Below, in pieces: positions 37,209-46,509 of a DNA stretch of 64,000 nt (positions within the stretch are counted from its first letter, which is position 1; the number at the start of each line of letters is the position of its first letter). The DNA comes from Neohoeflea coraliihabitans (GTDB lineage Bacteria > Pseudomonadota > Alphaproteobacteria > Rhizobiales > Rhizobiaceae), in the NCBI RefSeq assembly GCF_019334345.1, contig NZ_JAHWQX010000003.1, positions 558,001 to 622,000 of the forward strand. Reading direction: 5' to 3'. The position numbers were made by a program, and so were the translations under genes. The notes beneath the pieces are model-generated. The model was not told where the DNA came from and did no database searches. It saw nothing but the letters and a program-made list of their open reading frames with translations.

Positions 37209-38222
37209 ATGACGGAGCGGCCGGATCTCCTGGAAGGGGCAATCGCGCCCGAAAGCAACACCGTATTATACGGCCACAGTGCCGCCGAACGCTTTCTGGC
37301 CGATGCCTATCGCATGGGCCGGCTACACCATGCGCTGCTGCTTGAAGGGCCCGAGGGCATTGGCAAGGCGACCCTGGCGTTCCGGCTGGCCAATCACATC
37401 ATCAGCCACCCGGATCCCGCGCAAGCGCCGGAGGATATTGGCGACCCGCATCCCGACAGTCCCGTCTCGCATCAGCTCGCCGCCGGCGCCTCACATAATC
37501 TCATGCATCTGCGCCGGCCGCAGGATGAAAAGACCGGAAAACTGAAAAGCGTCATTACGGTCGATGAGGTGCGGCGGCTCGGCCGCTTCTTCCAGCAGAC
37601 CGCCGGATCCGACAATTGGCGCATCGCGGTGATCGATACAGCCGATGATCTGAACCGCAACGCGGCCAATGCCTTGTTGAAAATGCTCGAGGAGCCGCCG
37701 CGCCACGCGCTGTTTCTGGTGCTCTCGCATGTTCCTGGCCGACTGTTGCCGACCATCCGCTCGCGCTGCATGCGCCTCGCGCTGCAGCCGTTGAACAGAG
37801 ATGACCTCGCCAGTGCGATGATGCATCTGAAGGTGCGCTTTGACCTTGAGAGCGGCTATGACGCCACCGAGGGCAGCGTGGCGCGGGCTTTGGTGATGGC
37901 CAATTATGGCGGCGTCGATATCGCCACCCTGTTTGATGGGATCATGCAAAGCGGCGCCATTGATGATCGGGCGACGATCCACAAGCTGGCGCAAACGCTG
38001 TCCGCCAAGGATCGCGAGATCGCCTATCACTTCTTCATTGATCACGTCATCAGCCATCTGCAGCAGCGGGCACGCCGGCTGGCTGCCGAGGGCAAGGCGG
38101 CGGAAGCGGCAGCGCAGGCCGAACGCGTTAGCGCCGTGTCCGAACATTTTGACCGCGCCGAGACCTACAATCTTGACCGGTTTCAAACGGTGGTGACGCT
38201 TTTCTCGGTGATTTTCGACTGA
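37209..38222 (+). CDS. holB: DNA polymerase III subunit delta-prime
   Basis: This 337-residue protein is the clamp-loader delta-prime subunit. It has a P-loop-like LLLEGPEGIGKATLAFRL, the sensor region ITVDEVRRLGRFFQQTAGSD followed by NAANALLKMLEEPP, and LVLSHVPGRLLPTIRSRCM, all characteristic of HolB. The ATG at 37209 is two codons after a TTG at 37203. It overlaps the end of tmk by almost nothing, so the two are co-translated. metG lies 104 bp further on, as it does in many Hyphomicrobiales. Confidence 0.93.
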   Translation: MTERPDLLEGAIAPESNTVLYGHSAAERFLADAYRMGRLHHALLLEGPEGIGKATLAFRLANHIISHPDPAQAPEDIGDPHPDSPVSHQLAAGASHNLMHLRRPQDEKTGKLKSVITVDEVRRLGRFFQQTAGSDNWRIAVIDTADDLNRNAANALLKMLEEPPRHALFLVLSHVPGRLLPTIRSRCMRLALQPLNRDDLASAMMHLKVRFDLESGYDATEGSVARALVMANYGGVDIATLFDGIMQSGAIDDRATIHKLAQTLSAKDREIAYHFFIDHVISHLQQRARRLAAEGKAAEAAAQAERVSAVSEHFDRAETYNLDRFQTVVTLFSVIFD

Positions 38223-38326
38223 TATCCCGCACGCTCCCCCATGGCATCGCGTGGAATTTTCGCCTATGACGGCGCGTGACGGACACGCATTTCCCTGCCG
38301 TGCCGGACATCCGCATTGAGGCCCCT

Positions 38327-39868
38327 ATGAGTTCCGAGCGTTTCTACATCACCACCGCCATCTCCTATCCGAATGGCCGGCCGCATATCGGTCATGCCTA
38401 TGAGTTGATCGCCACCGATGCGCTGGCGCGCTTCAAGCGGCTTGACGGTCTCGACGTGTTCTTTCTCACCGGGACCGACGAGCACGGGCAGAAGATGTTG
38501 CAGACGGCGCGCAAGGAGGGCATCGAGGTGACGGAACTGGCGGCGCGCAATGCCGCCGAGTTTGAAAAGATGACGCATCTGCTGAATGCCTCCAATGATG
38601 CCTTCATCCGCACCAGCGAAGAGCGCCATCATCGCGCCAGCCAGGAGATCTGGCGGCGGATGGAAGCGAATGGCGATATTTATCTCGACAGCTATTCCGG
38701 CTGGTATTCGGTGCGCGATGAAGCCTACTACCAGGAAGAGGAAAGCGAGCTTCGCGACGGGGTGCGGTACGGCCCGCAGGGCACGCCGGTCGAGTGGGTC
38801 GAGGAAGAAAGCTATTTCTTCCGGCTTTCGGCCTTCACCGAGCGGCTGATGGCGCATTACGAAGCGTATCCGGATTTCATCGGTCCAACCGAAAAACGCA
38901 ATGAGATCATGGCCTTCGTCAAGTCCGGCCTGAAGGACCTGTCCGTCTCGCGTACCACTTTCGACTGGGGCATCAAGGTGCCCGGCAATGATGGACACGT
39001 GATGTATGTCTGGGTCGATGCGCTGACCAACTATCTGACCGGCCTTGGCTTTCCCGATGAGACGGCGGAAAACTGGCAGCGCTGGCCGGCGGATTTTCAT
39101 ATCATCGGCAAGGACATCATCCGCTTTCACACCGTGTACTGGCCGGCGTTTCTGATGTCGGCAGGACTGGAGCTGCCAAAGCATGTTTTCGCGCACGGCT
39201 TTCTGTTCAACCGCGGCCTGAAGATGTCGAAATCGGAGGGCAATGTCGTCGATCCGTTCGCCATGGTCGAAGAGTACGGCCTCGACCAGCTGCGCTATTT
39301 CCTGTTGCGCGAAGTGCCGTTCGGCCAGGACGGCAATTACAGCCACGAGGCGATCGTCAACCGGATCAATGCGGATCTCGCCAATGATCTGGGCAATCTG
39401 GCGCAGCGTTCGCTGTCGATGATCGGCAAGAACTGCGATGGCCGGGTGCCGGAACAGGGCGCACCGACCAGCGAGGATCAGGCGATCCTTGATGCCGCAT
39501 ACGGGCTTTATATCACCGTGGCGGCGGCGATGGATGCCTGCCAGATCCACAAGGCGCTGGCCGCGATCTGGCAGGTGGTCGCCGAGGCCAACCGCTATTT
39601 TGCGGCGCAGGAGCCCTGGGCGCTGAAGAAATCGGACCCGGAGCGCATGCGCACGGTGCTGTATGTCACCGCTGAAGTGATCCGCACGCTGGCCATCCTG
39701 ATCCAGCCCTTCATGCCCGACAGCGCCGGCAAACTGCTCGATCTCGTCGCCGTCAAGCCGGAGGCGCGGCAGTTTTCCTCGGTGCGCGAGGCGCTGGTCC
39801 CGGGCACCGAATTGCCCAAGCCATCCGGCGTGTTTCCACGCTACATCGAGCCCGCAGCGGAGGGCTGA
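38327..39868 (+). CDS. metG: Methionyl-tRNA synthetase
   Basis: This 513-residue class I synthetase charges tRNA-Met. The signature HIGH is in [18 protein letters not shown] is in [13 protein letters not shown], and the substrate-binding segment [16 protein letters not shown] is present. It lacks the zinc-knuckle cysteines and the C-terminal tRNA-binding dimer domain of the E. coli enzyme, so it is the short MetG form common in alphaproteobacteria. The ATG at 38327 starts the protein directly ahead of [11 protein letters not shown]; the in-frame start at 38276 is an extension with no support. Confidence 0.95.
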   Translation: MSSERFYITTAISYPNGRPHIGHAYELIATDALARFKRLDGLDVFFLTGTDEHGQKMLQTARKEGIEVTELAARNAAEFEKMTHLLNASNDAFIRTSEERHHRASQEIWRRMEANGDIYLDSYSGWYSVRDEAYYQEEESELRDGVRYGPQGTPVEWVEEESYFFRLSAFTERLMAHYEAYPDFIGPTEKRNEIMAFVKSGLKDLSVSRTTFDWGIKVPGNDGHVMYVWVDALTNYLTGLGFPDETAENWQRWPADFHIIGKDIIRFHTVYWPAFLMSAGLELPKHVFAHGFLFNRGLKMSKSEGNVVDPFAMVEEYGLDQLRYFLLREVPFGQDGNYSHEAIVNRINADLANDLGNLAQRSLSMIGKNCDGRVPEQGAPTSEDQAILDAAYGLYITVAAAMDACQIHKALAAIWQVVAEANRYFAAQEPWALKKSDPERMRTVLYVTAEVIRTLAILIQPFMPDSAGKLLDLVAVKPEARQFSSVREALVPGTELPKPSGVFPRYIEPAAEG

Positions 39869-39871
39869 GCC

Positions 39872-40672
39872 GTGCAAGCGCAGGCGCATCCGATCATCGA
39901 CAGCCATTGCCATCTCGATTTCGAGGATTTCGCCGCCGAACGCGAGGCCATCCTGGCGCGGGCGGCTGAGGCCGGCCTGGCGCGCATGATCACAATCTCG
40001 ACCCGGGTGCGGAAATTCGCGCAGATCAAGGCCTTGAGCGAGGCCCATGAGCCGGTCTTCTGCTCGGTCGGCACGCATCCGCACAATGCAGCCGAGGAGG
40101 CCGATGTCACCACCGCCGAAATCGTCGCGCTGGCCGCCTATGACAAATGCGTGGCGATCGGCGAAGCGGGGCTCGACTATCACTATGACCACGCGCCGCG
40201 CGATGTTCAGGCTGAGGTGTTTCGCCGCAACATCGCGGCCAGCCGGCAGACCGGCCTGCCGCTGGTGATCCATGCGCGCGACGCCGATGACGATATGATC
40301 GCCATCTTGCAGGCGGAAACGGAGCAGGGGGCCTTTCCCTTCGTCCTGCACTGTTTCTCCTCGGGCCAGGCGCTGGCCGATGCCGGTGTCGCGCTCGGCG
40401 GCTATGTGTCATTTTCAGGCATTGTCGCCTTCAAGAAGTCCGAGGAGTTGCGCGCTATCGCAAGGTCGGTGCCGCGTGACCGGCTGCTGGTGGAAACCGA
40501 TGCGCCGTATCTGGCGCCGCCGCCGTTTCGCGGCAAGCGCAATGAACCCGCCTATGTGGCGCACACGGCGCGCATTCTCGGCGAGGCGCTGGATCTCGAC
40601 GAGGCGTCGATCCGCGATCTGACCACGGCCAATGCCTATCGCCTGTTTTCCCGGATGACACGTCCAGCATGA
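39872..40672 (+). CDS. TatD family metal-dependent hydrolase
   Basis: This 266-residue TIM-barrel protein has the TatD set of metal residues: DSHCHLDFED at the start, IGEAGLDYHYDHAPRDVQ in the middle, VIHARDADDD, and LVETDAPYLAPPPFRGKRN near the end. Family members are 3'-5' DNases or RNases with a metal pair. It starts with GTG 3 bp after the metG stop and overlaps the next gene by 4 bp, so metG - tatD - MBL hydrolase - ybaK form one operon. The close linkage to metG is a common bacterial arrangement. Confidence 0.92.
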   Translation: MQAQAHPIIDSHCHLDFEDFAAEREAILARAAEAGLARMITISTRVRKFAQIKALSEAHEPVFCSVGTHPHNAAEEADVTTAEIVALAAYDKCVAIGEAGLDYHYDHAPRDVQAEVFRRNIAASRQTGLPLVIHARDADDDMIAILQAETEQGAFPFVLHCFSSGQALADAGVALGGYVSFSGIVAFKKSEELRAIARSVPRDRLLVETDAPYLAPPPFRGKRNEPAYVAHTARILGEALDLDEASIRDLTTANAYRLFSRMTRPA

Positions 40673-41487
40673 AGGTTCGGCGGCAATTCACCATCCTTGG
40701 ATGTTCGTCCTCGCCGGGTGTGCCGCGCATCAATGGCGACTGGGGCAAATGCGACCCGGACAACCCGAAGAACCGGCGCCGGCGGGCGGCTCTCCTGGTG
40801 CGCCAGATCGGTCCGGATGGCGGTGTGACCACGGTGGTGATCGACACCGGCCCGGATTTCCGCGAACAGATGATCGATGCCAGGGTGCAGGCTGTCGATG
40901 CGGTGCTTTACACGCATGCGCATGCGGATCACATCCACGGCATCGACGATCTGCGCGGTTTTGCCCTGACGCAGCGGCGGCAGATCCCGATCTACGCCGA
41001 GGCAGCGACCTTGCGCCACCTGCGCGCCTCGTTCGGCTATTGTCTCGAGACCCCGGTGGGCAGCGCCTATCCGCCGATCATCGAGGCGCGGCTGATTGCC
41101 GACCCGGACAAACCGATCGTCATCGACGGAGAAGGCGGGCCGCTTACCGCGCAGCCGCTGGTGCAGAAGCATGGCGATATCATCTCGCTGGGGTTCCGTT
41201 TCGGCGATGTGGCCTATTGCTGTGATGTCAGCGATTTTCCCCGGGCGACAGTTGCACGCCTCGCCGATCTCGACATGATCATCATCGATGCGCTGCAATA
41301 CCGTGAACACCCGAGCCATCTGTCGATCGACCAGGCCCTGTGGTGGGTGGACAAGCTCGGGGCGCGGAATGCGGTGCTGACGCATATGCACACACCGCTT
41401 GACTACCAGACGGTTCTCGAGGAAACGCCGGAGCATGTGCAGCCGGGCTATGACGGGCTGACACTCGACTATGAGGTGGAATTGTGA
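40669..41487 (+). CDS. MBL-fold metal-dependent hydrolase (PhnP/RNase Z-like)
   Basis: This 272-residue metallo-beta-lactamase-fold protein contains the HxHxDH motif in LYTHAHADHIHGIDDL and LGCSSSPGVPRINGDW near the start, which is typical of the PhnP-like branch. A final His lies in VLTHMHTPLDY. PhnP acts on cyclic phosphodiesters, but many homologues encoded with tatD and metG have unknown substrates, so no specific reaction is claimed. Its start overlaps the tatD stop by 4 bp and its stop overlaps ybaK by 4 bp, indicating tight co-translation. Confidence 0.88.
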   Translation: MKVRRQFTILGCSSSPGVPRINGDWGKCDPDNPKNRRRRAALLVRQIGPDGGVTTVVIDTGPDFREQMIDARVQAVDAVLYTHAHADHIHGIDDLRGFALTQRRQIPIYAEAATLRHLRASFGYCLETPVGSAYPPIIEARLIADPDKPIVIDGEGGPLTAQPLVQKHGDIISLGFRFGDVAYCCDVSDFPRATVARLADLDMIIIDALQYREHPSHLSIDQALWWVDKLGARNAVLTHMHTPLDYQTVLEETPEHVQPGYDGLTLDYEVEL

Positions 41488-42020
41488 GCACCACGAACGA
41501 GAATGCCGTAAACGAGAATAACGGACAGGATCTCGATCCGGCGACGTTGCCGGCCGGGTCATCGATCGCGCGAGTTGCCGCCAGCGCCCAAACGCTTGGG
41601 CTGTCGATCCAGTTGCGGCGCATGGCGCAGTCGACGCGCACCGCCGAAGAAGCAGCGGCGGCCTGCGGTTGTACGCCGGCGCAGATTGTCAAATCGCTGA
41701 TCTTCCAGAATGCGGCGAGCAAAGAGCTTGTGCTGCTTCTCGTCTCGGGCGCACACAATGCCGATCTGGCACAGATCAAGTCCGCGCATGGCCTCGATCT
41801 CGAGCGGTGTGACGGCCGGCGGGTGCGCGATGAGACGGGTTTTGCGATTGGCGGTGTGGCGCCGATCGGTCACCTGCAGGCGCTGCCGATCTACATGGAT
41901 GAAACGCTGCTGTCCTATGATCAGGTCTGGGCGGCGGCTGGCCGGCCGGACAGCGTGTTTCGTGTCGAGCCGCAGGCGCTGGCCGGGGCGACCGGCGCGC
42001 AAATCCTCAAGGTGGCGTGA
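41484..42020 (+). CDS. YbaK/EbsC family aminoacyl-tRNA deacylase
   Basis: This 178-residue protein belongs to the YbaK family, which hydrolyses mischarged Cys-tRNA-Pro and similar products. The conserved Lys lies in TPAQIVKSLIFQ and is followed by LLLVSGAHNADL and a FAIGGVAPIGHL segment. It starts with GTG over the end of the MBL gene. The first 30 or so residues form a hydrophilic extension not found in the shortest members. As the last gene of the metG operon it fits a quality-control theme for translation, although that link is inference. Confidence 0.85.
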   Translation: MSTTNENAVNENNGQDLDPATLPAGSSIARVAASAQTLGLSIQLRRMAQSTRTAEEAAAACGCTPAQIVKSLIFQNAASKELVLLLVSGAHNADLAQIKSAHGLDLERCDGRRVRDETGFAIGGVAPIGHLQALPIYMDETLLSYDQVWAAAGRPDSVFRVEPQALAGATGAQILKVA

Positions 42021-42449
42021 GCCGGTCTGGTTGAGAACGTGGGTCAGGATATTTCTGCAGCTCTCTGATATTGCAGCAGACTTCCTCGCCAATGTGAGAC
42101 GGTTTGCTCGGCGATGTTGGGGCAACGCCGAGTCGTCCGGACAGCCATCCATACATGTCGGCATGGCTCCATTAGTTCCATAATCTATCTTATGCGATCT
42201 TTGTACCCAGTCTGTTCGGGGGTGGTTTTGCCGATGACAGGTCTGCGCGCGCGTTGTCCTTGGCACTTCCCTCAGAACGCCTCTGCCTTGCCTCGGCCCG
42301 GAAGTTGCCCTCACTCTACCCGGCAATGCATTTTCTCGGCGCGGCTTTGTCTTCCACCGGACCGGTGTTCACTCGGCACGCGCCGCCGGTCAGGCCCTGA
42401 GGATTATGCGGTCAATGCGGTCCTGCGACGCGGCATCTCGCGGCGCGGC
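42021..42449. other. 430-bp gap without a supported gene
   Basis: The stretch lies between the convergent ends of ybaK (plus strand) and fdsD (minus strand). Short frames on both strands show no family and no start signals. Nothing else could be recognised, including any clear terminator hairpin. Confidence 0.4.
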
Positions 42450-42722
42450 TCACAGTGATGGACTGGACGGTGATCCGGACGATGGTACGTCTGCACCGTG
42501 TGTCTCGGTTGGCCGCCGGATCAGCGGCATGGCCTCGCGCACCAGCGGCTGCAACTGAGCAGCGTGTGCGTCCGTCAGTTCAGCGAGCTGCGCACGCATG
42601 CGTGGTTCCCAGAACTTGTTGATGTGTTCGGCGACGCCGGCGGCTGCCGTCTCGACTGGCTGGCTCTTGAAGAAACCAGCGATCTGGTTGGCCATGTAGA
42701 CCAGCTTATCGGGGCGCATCAT
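42450..42722 (-). CDS. fdsD: Formate dehydrogenase delta subunit
   Basis: This 90-residue protein belongs to the FdsD family of small accessory subunits of soluble NAD-dependent formate dehydrogenase. The family pattern MANQIAGFFKSQPV is present at residues 10-23, followed by HINKFWEPRMRAQL. FdsD is thought to help assemble or stabilise the FdsGBA complex. It overlaps the fdhD stop by 4 bp and is the last gene of the fdsGBA-fdhD-fdsD operon, which has the order seen in Rhodobacter and Cupriavidus. The final 12 residues are a Ser/Pro-rich tail. Confidence 0.9.
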   Translation of the reverse strand: MMRPDKLVYMANQIAGFFKSQPVETAAAGVAEHINKFWEPRMRAQLAELTDAHAAQLQPLVREAMPLIRRPTETHGADVPSSGSPSSPSL

Positions 42723-43615
42723 GGCGTCGGTCCTGCGGTATCGCTTCTCTGGGGGTCGCTGACGGCGTGCGCGACAGCGCTCGTGGCGACGCGGTCCGGC
42801 CGGCTGTAGATCTCAAAACTGTCTTGGCGCGCCAGAGCGATCAGCGTCAGGCCGGCGGCAGACGCGACGTCGACTGCCAGGGCTGTCGGTGTCGACACGG
42901 CGATCAGCATCGGCGTACCGGCGCGTACGCTCTTTTGCACGAGGTCGACCGAGACGCGGCTGGTGATGACGATTGCGCCGCTGGCAAGATCCTCTCCGGT
43001 GGCGCCGACGGCGCCGATCAGCTTGTCGAGCGCATTGTGGCGTCCGACATCCTCACGGATTGAACGCAGGCCTCTTCCCGGCTGCCAGAAGCCGGCGCCA
43101 TGCACGGCGCCAACCTGCTGGCGCAAAGCCTGTCCCTGCCCCAGTGCGGCAATTGCTCCTGCAATGTCATCCGCCGGCAGCTGCCAGTTCGCCGTTGCAA
43201 GCGGCGGCAGGGCCGGCAGCGCGTCGGCGATCGATTCAATGCCGCAAAGGCCGCAGCCAACCGGACCCAGCGCGGTGCGGCGGCGCGAAGTCAGAGCCTG
43301 ATGCCGCGGTTCGGCGAGGCGCATCTGCACATCGAACCCATTTGCGAGTTGGACGACCTCGATGCTCTCGATGTCGGCACGCGCAAGGGCAATGCCCTCG
43401 CTGAGCGCGAAGCCGACGCCAAACTCGGCGAGATCCTGCGGCGTGGCCATCATCACCGCCTGGGTCGTGCCGTTGAAGGAGAGCGCCACGGCGCACTCAT
43501 CCGGCAGGTCGCGGCGCGCTTCGGGCAGCACAGAGCCGTGGCGAACGCGCCGGTACGGCAGTGGCCGGGCGGCATCCGCTGAACTGATGTCCTGGCTTTT
43601 GGAGGCGGCTGGCAA
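42719..43615 (-). CDS. fdhD: Formate dehydrogenase accessory sulfurtransferase FdhD
   Basis: This 298-residue cytosolic protein passes sulfur from the cysteine desulfurase to the molybdenum cofactor of formate dehydrogenase. The required CxxC is in VGCGLCGIES (residues about 119-128). Further family motifs are EFGVGFALSEGI, GAVHGAGFW, REDVGRHNALDKLIG and SVSVDLVQKS-like text near VSVDLVQKSVRAG. It lies 5 bp after the large subunit gene and overlaps fdsD by 4 bp, so it is translationally coupled to the enzyme it activates. Confidence 0.95.
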   Translation of the reverse strand: MPAASKSQDISSADAARPLPYRRVRHGSVLPEARRDLPDECAVALSFNGTTQAVMMATPQDLAEFGVGFALSEGIALARADIESIEVVQLANGFDVQMRLAEPRHQALTSRRRTALGPVGCGLCGIESIADALPALPPLATANWQLPADDIAGAIAALGQGQALRQQVGAVHGAGFWQPGRGLRSIREDVGRHNALDKLIGAVGATGEDLASGAIVITSRVSVDLVQKSVRAGTPMLIAVSTPTALAVDVASAAGLTLIALARQDSFEIYSRPDRVATSAVAHAVSDPQRSDTAGPTP

Positions 43616-43620
43616 GCGCC

Positions 43621-46506
43621 CTACTCCGCCGGCTCGACTTCGGGCTCGGCAATGCGGCGCGCAGCCTCGGCCTGGGCGCTGTAGCTCTGCTGCCAGTCGG
43701 TCGGCCCGTTGGCCGGCGAGACCTGCACGGCGGTGACCTTGTATTCCGGGCAGTTGGTCGCCCAGTCCGTGTAGTCGGTGGTGATGACATTGGCCTGGGT
43801 GTCGGGATGATGGAAGGTCGTGTAGACGACCCCGGTGGCGACACGGTCGGTGATCCTGGCGCGCAACGCCGTGGCGCCGGAGCGGCTCGCGAGCTTCACC
43901 AGTTCGCCGTCGCGGATGCCGCGCTGCTCGGCGTCATGCGGATGGACCTCGAGGCGATCCTCGGCGTGCCAGGTCGAGTTGGCGGTGCGCCGGGTCTGGG
44001 CGCCGACATTGTATTGCGACAGGATGCGGCCGGTGGTGAGCAGCAAGGGAAAACGCGGCCCGGTCTTCTCGTCGGTGGCGACATATTCGGTGCGGATGAA
44101 CTTGCCGCGGCCGCGCACGAAACCGTCAATATGCATGATCGGCGTACCGTCCGGTACGCTCGCATTGCACGGCCATTGCACCGAGCCCTTCTGATCGAGC
44201 ATGGCGTAATTGACGCCGGCAAAGCTCGGTGTCGTCGCGGCAATCTCGTCCATGATCTCGGAGGGATGGCGATAGCTCCAGTCAAGGCCCAGCGCTTCGG
44301 CCAGTTTCAGCGTGACCTCCCAGTCGGCATAGCCATTTTTCGGGCTCATCACCTTGCGCACCCGGTTGATGCGGCGCTCGGCATTGGTGAAGGTGCCGTC
44401 CTTTTCCAGGAAGGTCGAGCCCGGCAGGAAGACATGCGCGTAGTTGGCGGTCTCGTTGAGAAACAGATCATGGACGATGACGCATTCCATCGCTGCCAGT
44501 CCGGCGGCGACATGCTTGGTATCGGGATCAGATTGCAGGATGTCCTCGCCCTGCACGTAAAGCCCGCGGAAATTGCCGTGAACCGCGGCATCGAGCATGT
44601 TGGGAATGCGCAGGCCGGGCTCGGAATCGAGCTCCACCCCCCAGAGTTTTTCAAAAATCTGCCGGGTTTCGTCGCCGGAAATATGCCGGTAGCCAGGCAG
44701 TTCATGCGGGAAGGAACCCATGTCGCAGGAGCCCTGGACATTGTTCTGGCCGCGCAGCGGATTGACGCCGACGCCGCGCCGGCCAATGTTGCCGGTGGCC
44801 ATCGCCAGATTGGCGAGCGCCATCACGGCGGTCGATCCCTGACTGTGTTCGGTGACGCCGAGACCGTAGTAGATGGCGCCGTTGCCGCCGGTGGCAAACA
44901 GCCGCGCGGCCTGGCGCAGGGCTTCGGCATCGACACCGGTATAGGCCGCGGTGGCTTCCGGTCCGTGGCGCTCCTCGGCGACAAATGCTGCCCAGTCCTC
45001 GAATTCCGACCAGTCACAGCGCTCGCGGATGAAACGCTCGTCGCACAAGCCCTCGGTGACGATGACATGCGCCATCGCGGTCAGCACGGCGACGTTGGTG
45101 CCCGGTTTGAGGGGCAGATGATGGGCGGCCTCGACATGCGGTGTGCGCACCAGATCGATGCGGCGCGGATCTATGACGATCAGCCGCGCGCCCTGGCGCA
45201 GGCGCTTTTTCATGCGCGAGGCGAACACCGGGTGACCATCGGTCGGATTGGCGCCGATGACGATCATCACGTCGGTGTCCTCGACGCTGTCGAAATCCTG
45301 AGTTCCGGCGGAGGTGCCGAACGCCTGGCCAAGCCCGTAGCCGGTCGGCGAATGGCAGACGCGGGCGCAGGTGTCGACATTGTTGTTGCGGAAGCCGGCG
45401 CGCACCAGTTTCTGCACCAGATAGGTTTCCTCATTGGTGCAGCGCGATGAGGTGATGCCGCCGATCGCCTCGCGGCCATATTGATGCTGGATGCGGCGCA
45501 ATTCCCGCGCCGTGTGGGCAAAAGCCTCCTCCCAACTGACCTCACGCCAGGGATCGGTGATCTTCTCGCGGATCATCGGATTGAGGATGCGGTCGCGATG
45601 GGTGGCGTAGCCCCAGGCAAAGCGGCCCTTGACGCAGGAATGACCGCGATTGGCCTTGCCGTCCTTCCAGGGCACCATGCGCACCACTTCCTCGCCGCGC
45701 ATTTCCGCCTTGAAGGAACAGCCGACGCCGCAATAGGCGCAGGTCGTCACCTTTGAATGTTCCGGCAGACCGATGTCGATCACCGAGTTTTCCTGCAGGG
45801 TGGCGGTCGGGCAGGCCTGCACGCAGGCGCCGCAGGAGACGCATTCGGAGGAGAGGAAATCCTCGTTCATGCCGGCGGCGACGCGCGAGCCGAAGCCCCT
45901 GCCCTCGATGGTCAGCGCAAAGGTGCCCTGAACCTCCTCGCAGGCACGCACGCAGCGCGAGCAGACGATGCATTTGGACGGGTCATAGGTGAAATAGGGA
46001 TTGCTCTGATCCTGCGGCCGGTAGAGCGGATTGGTCTCTCCCGAGGTGTCGCGCGGTGTGACGTGATTGCTGCCGTCATAGCCGTAACGCACCTCGCGCA
46101 GGCCGACGGCGCCGGCCATGTCCTGCAATTCGCAATCGCCATTGGCAGCGCAGGTCAGGCAGTCGAGCGGGTGATCGGAAATGTAGAGTTCCATGACGCC
46201 GCGGCGCAGACCCTTCAGGCGATCGGTCTGCGTGCGCACGACCATCCCCTCTTCCGCCGGGGTGGTGCAGGAGGCGGGTGTGCCGCGACGGCCATCGACC
46301 TCGACCAGGCAGAGACGGCAGGAGCCGAAGGCGTCGATCATGTCGGTGGCACAGAGTTTGGGCACCTCGATGCCGGCCTCGGCGGCTGCCCGCATCAGCG
46401 AGGTGCCGGCCGGGACATCGATCTGGCGCCCGTCTATGGTCAGCCGCACGGTGGTGGCGGCATGAACCGCCGGGGTGCCGAAGTCGGTTTCCTTGATCAC
46501 GGTCAT
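43621..46506 (-). CDS. fdsA: Formate dehydrogenase alpha (molybdenum) subunit
   Basis: This 961-residue cytosolic catalytic subunit oxidises formate to CO2. It begins with a NuoG-like [2Fe-2S] domain (Cys52, 63, 66, 80), a His/Cys [4Fe-4S] site (residues about 112-125), two further [4Fe-4S] sets (Cys179/182/185/189 and Cys222/225/228/232), and the formate dehydrogenase [4Fe-4S] set (TTCAYCGVGC ... HSCVKG). The molybdenum ligand is Cys384 in ARVCHSPTGYG, not selenocysteine. Bis-MGD-binding domains fill the rest. It ends next to fdhD and starts 4 bp from the fdsB stop. Confidence 0.96.
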   Translation of the reverse strand: MTVIKETDFGTPAVHAATTVRLTIDGRQIDVPAGTSLMRAAAEAGIEVPKLCATDMIDAFGSCRLCLVEVDGRRGTPASCTTPAEEGMVVRTQTDRLKGLRRGVMELYISDHPLDCLTCAANGDCELQDMAGAVGLREVRYGYDGSNHVTPRDTSGETNPLYRPQDQSNPYFTYDPSKCIVCSRCVRACEEVQGTFALTIEGRGFGSRVAAGMNEDFLSSECVSCGACVQACPTATLQENSVIDIGLPEHSKVTTCAYCGVGCSFKAEMRGEEVVRMVPWKDGKANRGHSCVKGRFAWGYATHRDRILNPMIREKITDPWREVSWEEAFAHTARELRRIQHQYGREAIGGITSSRCTNEETYLVQKLVRAGFRNNNVDTCARVCHSPTGYGLGQAFGTSAGTQDFDSVEDTDVMIVIGANPTDGHPVFASRMKKRLRQGARLIVIDPRRIDLVRTPHVEAAHHLPLKPGTNVAVLTAMAHVIVTEGLCDERFIRERCDWSEFEDWAAFVAEERHGPEATAAYTGVDAEALRQAARLFATGGNGAIYYGLGVTEHSQGSTAVMALANLAMATGNIGRRGVGVNPLRGQNNVQGSCDMGSFPHELPGYRHISGDETRQIFEKLWGVELDSEPGLRIPNMLDAAVHGNFRGLYVQGEDILQSDPDTKHVAAGLAAMECVIVHDLFLNETANYAHVFLPGSTFLEKDGTFTNAERRINRVRKVMSPKNGYADWEVTLKLAEALGLDWSYRHPSEIMDEIAATTPSFAGVNYAMLDQKGSVQWPCNASVPDGTPIMHIDGFVRGRGKFIRTEYVATDEKTGPRFPLLLTTGRILSQYNVGAQTRRTANSTWHAEDRLEVHPHDAEQRGIRDGELVKLASRSGATALRARITDRVATGVVYTTFHHPDTQANVITTDYTDWATNCPEYKVTAVQVSPANGPTDWQQSYSAQAEAARRIAEPEVEPAE

Positions 46507-46509
46507 GGC

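Noticed and set aside
38264-40351. 695-residue minus-strand open frame opposite metG and tatD
   Set aside because: metG and tatD are certain on the other strand. The opposing frame has Arg/His-rich text without any domain.
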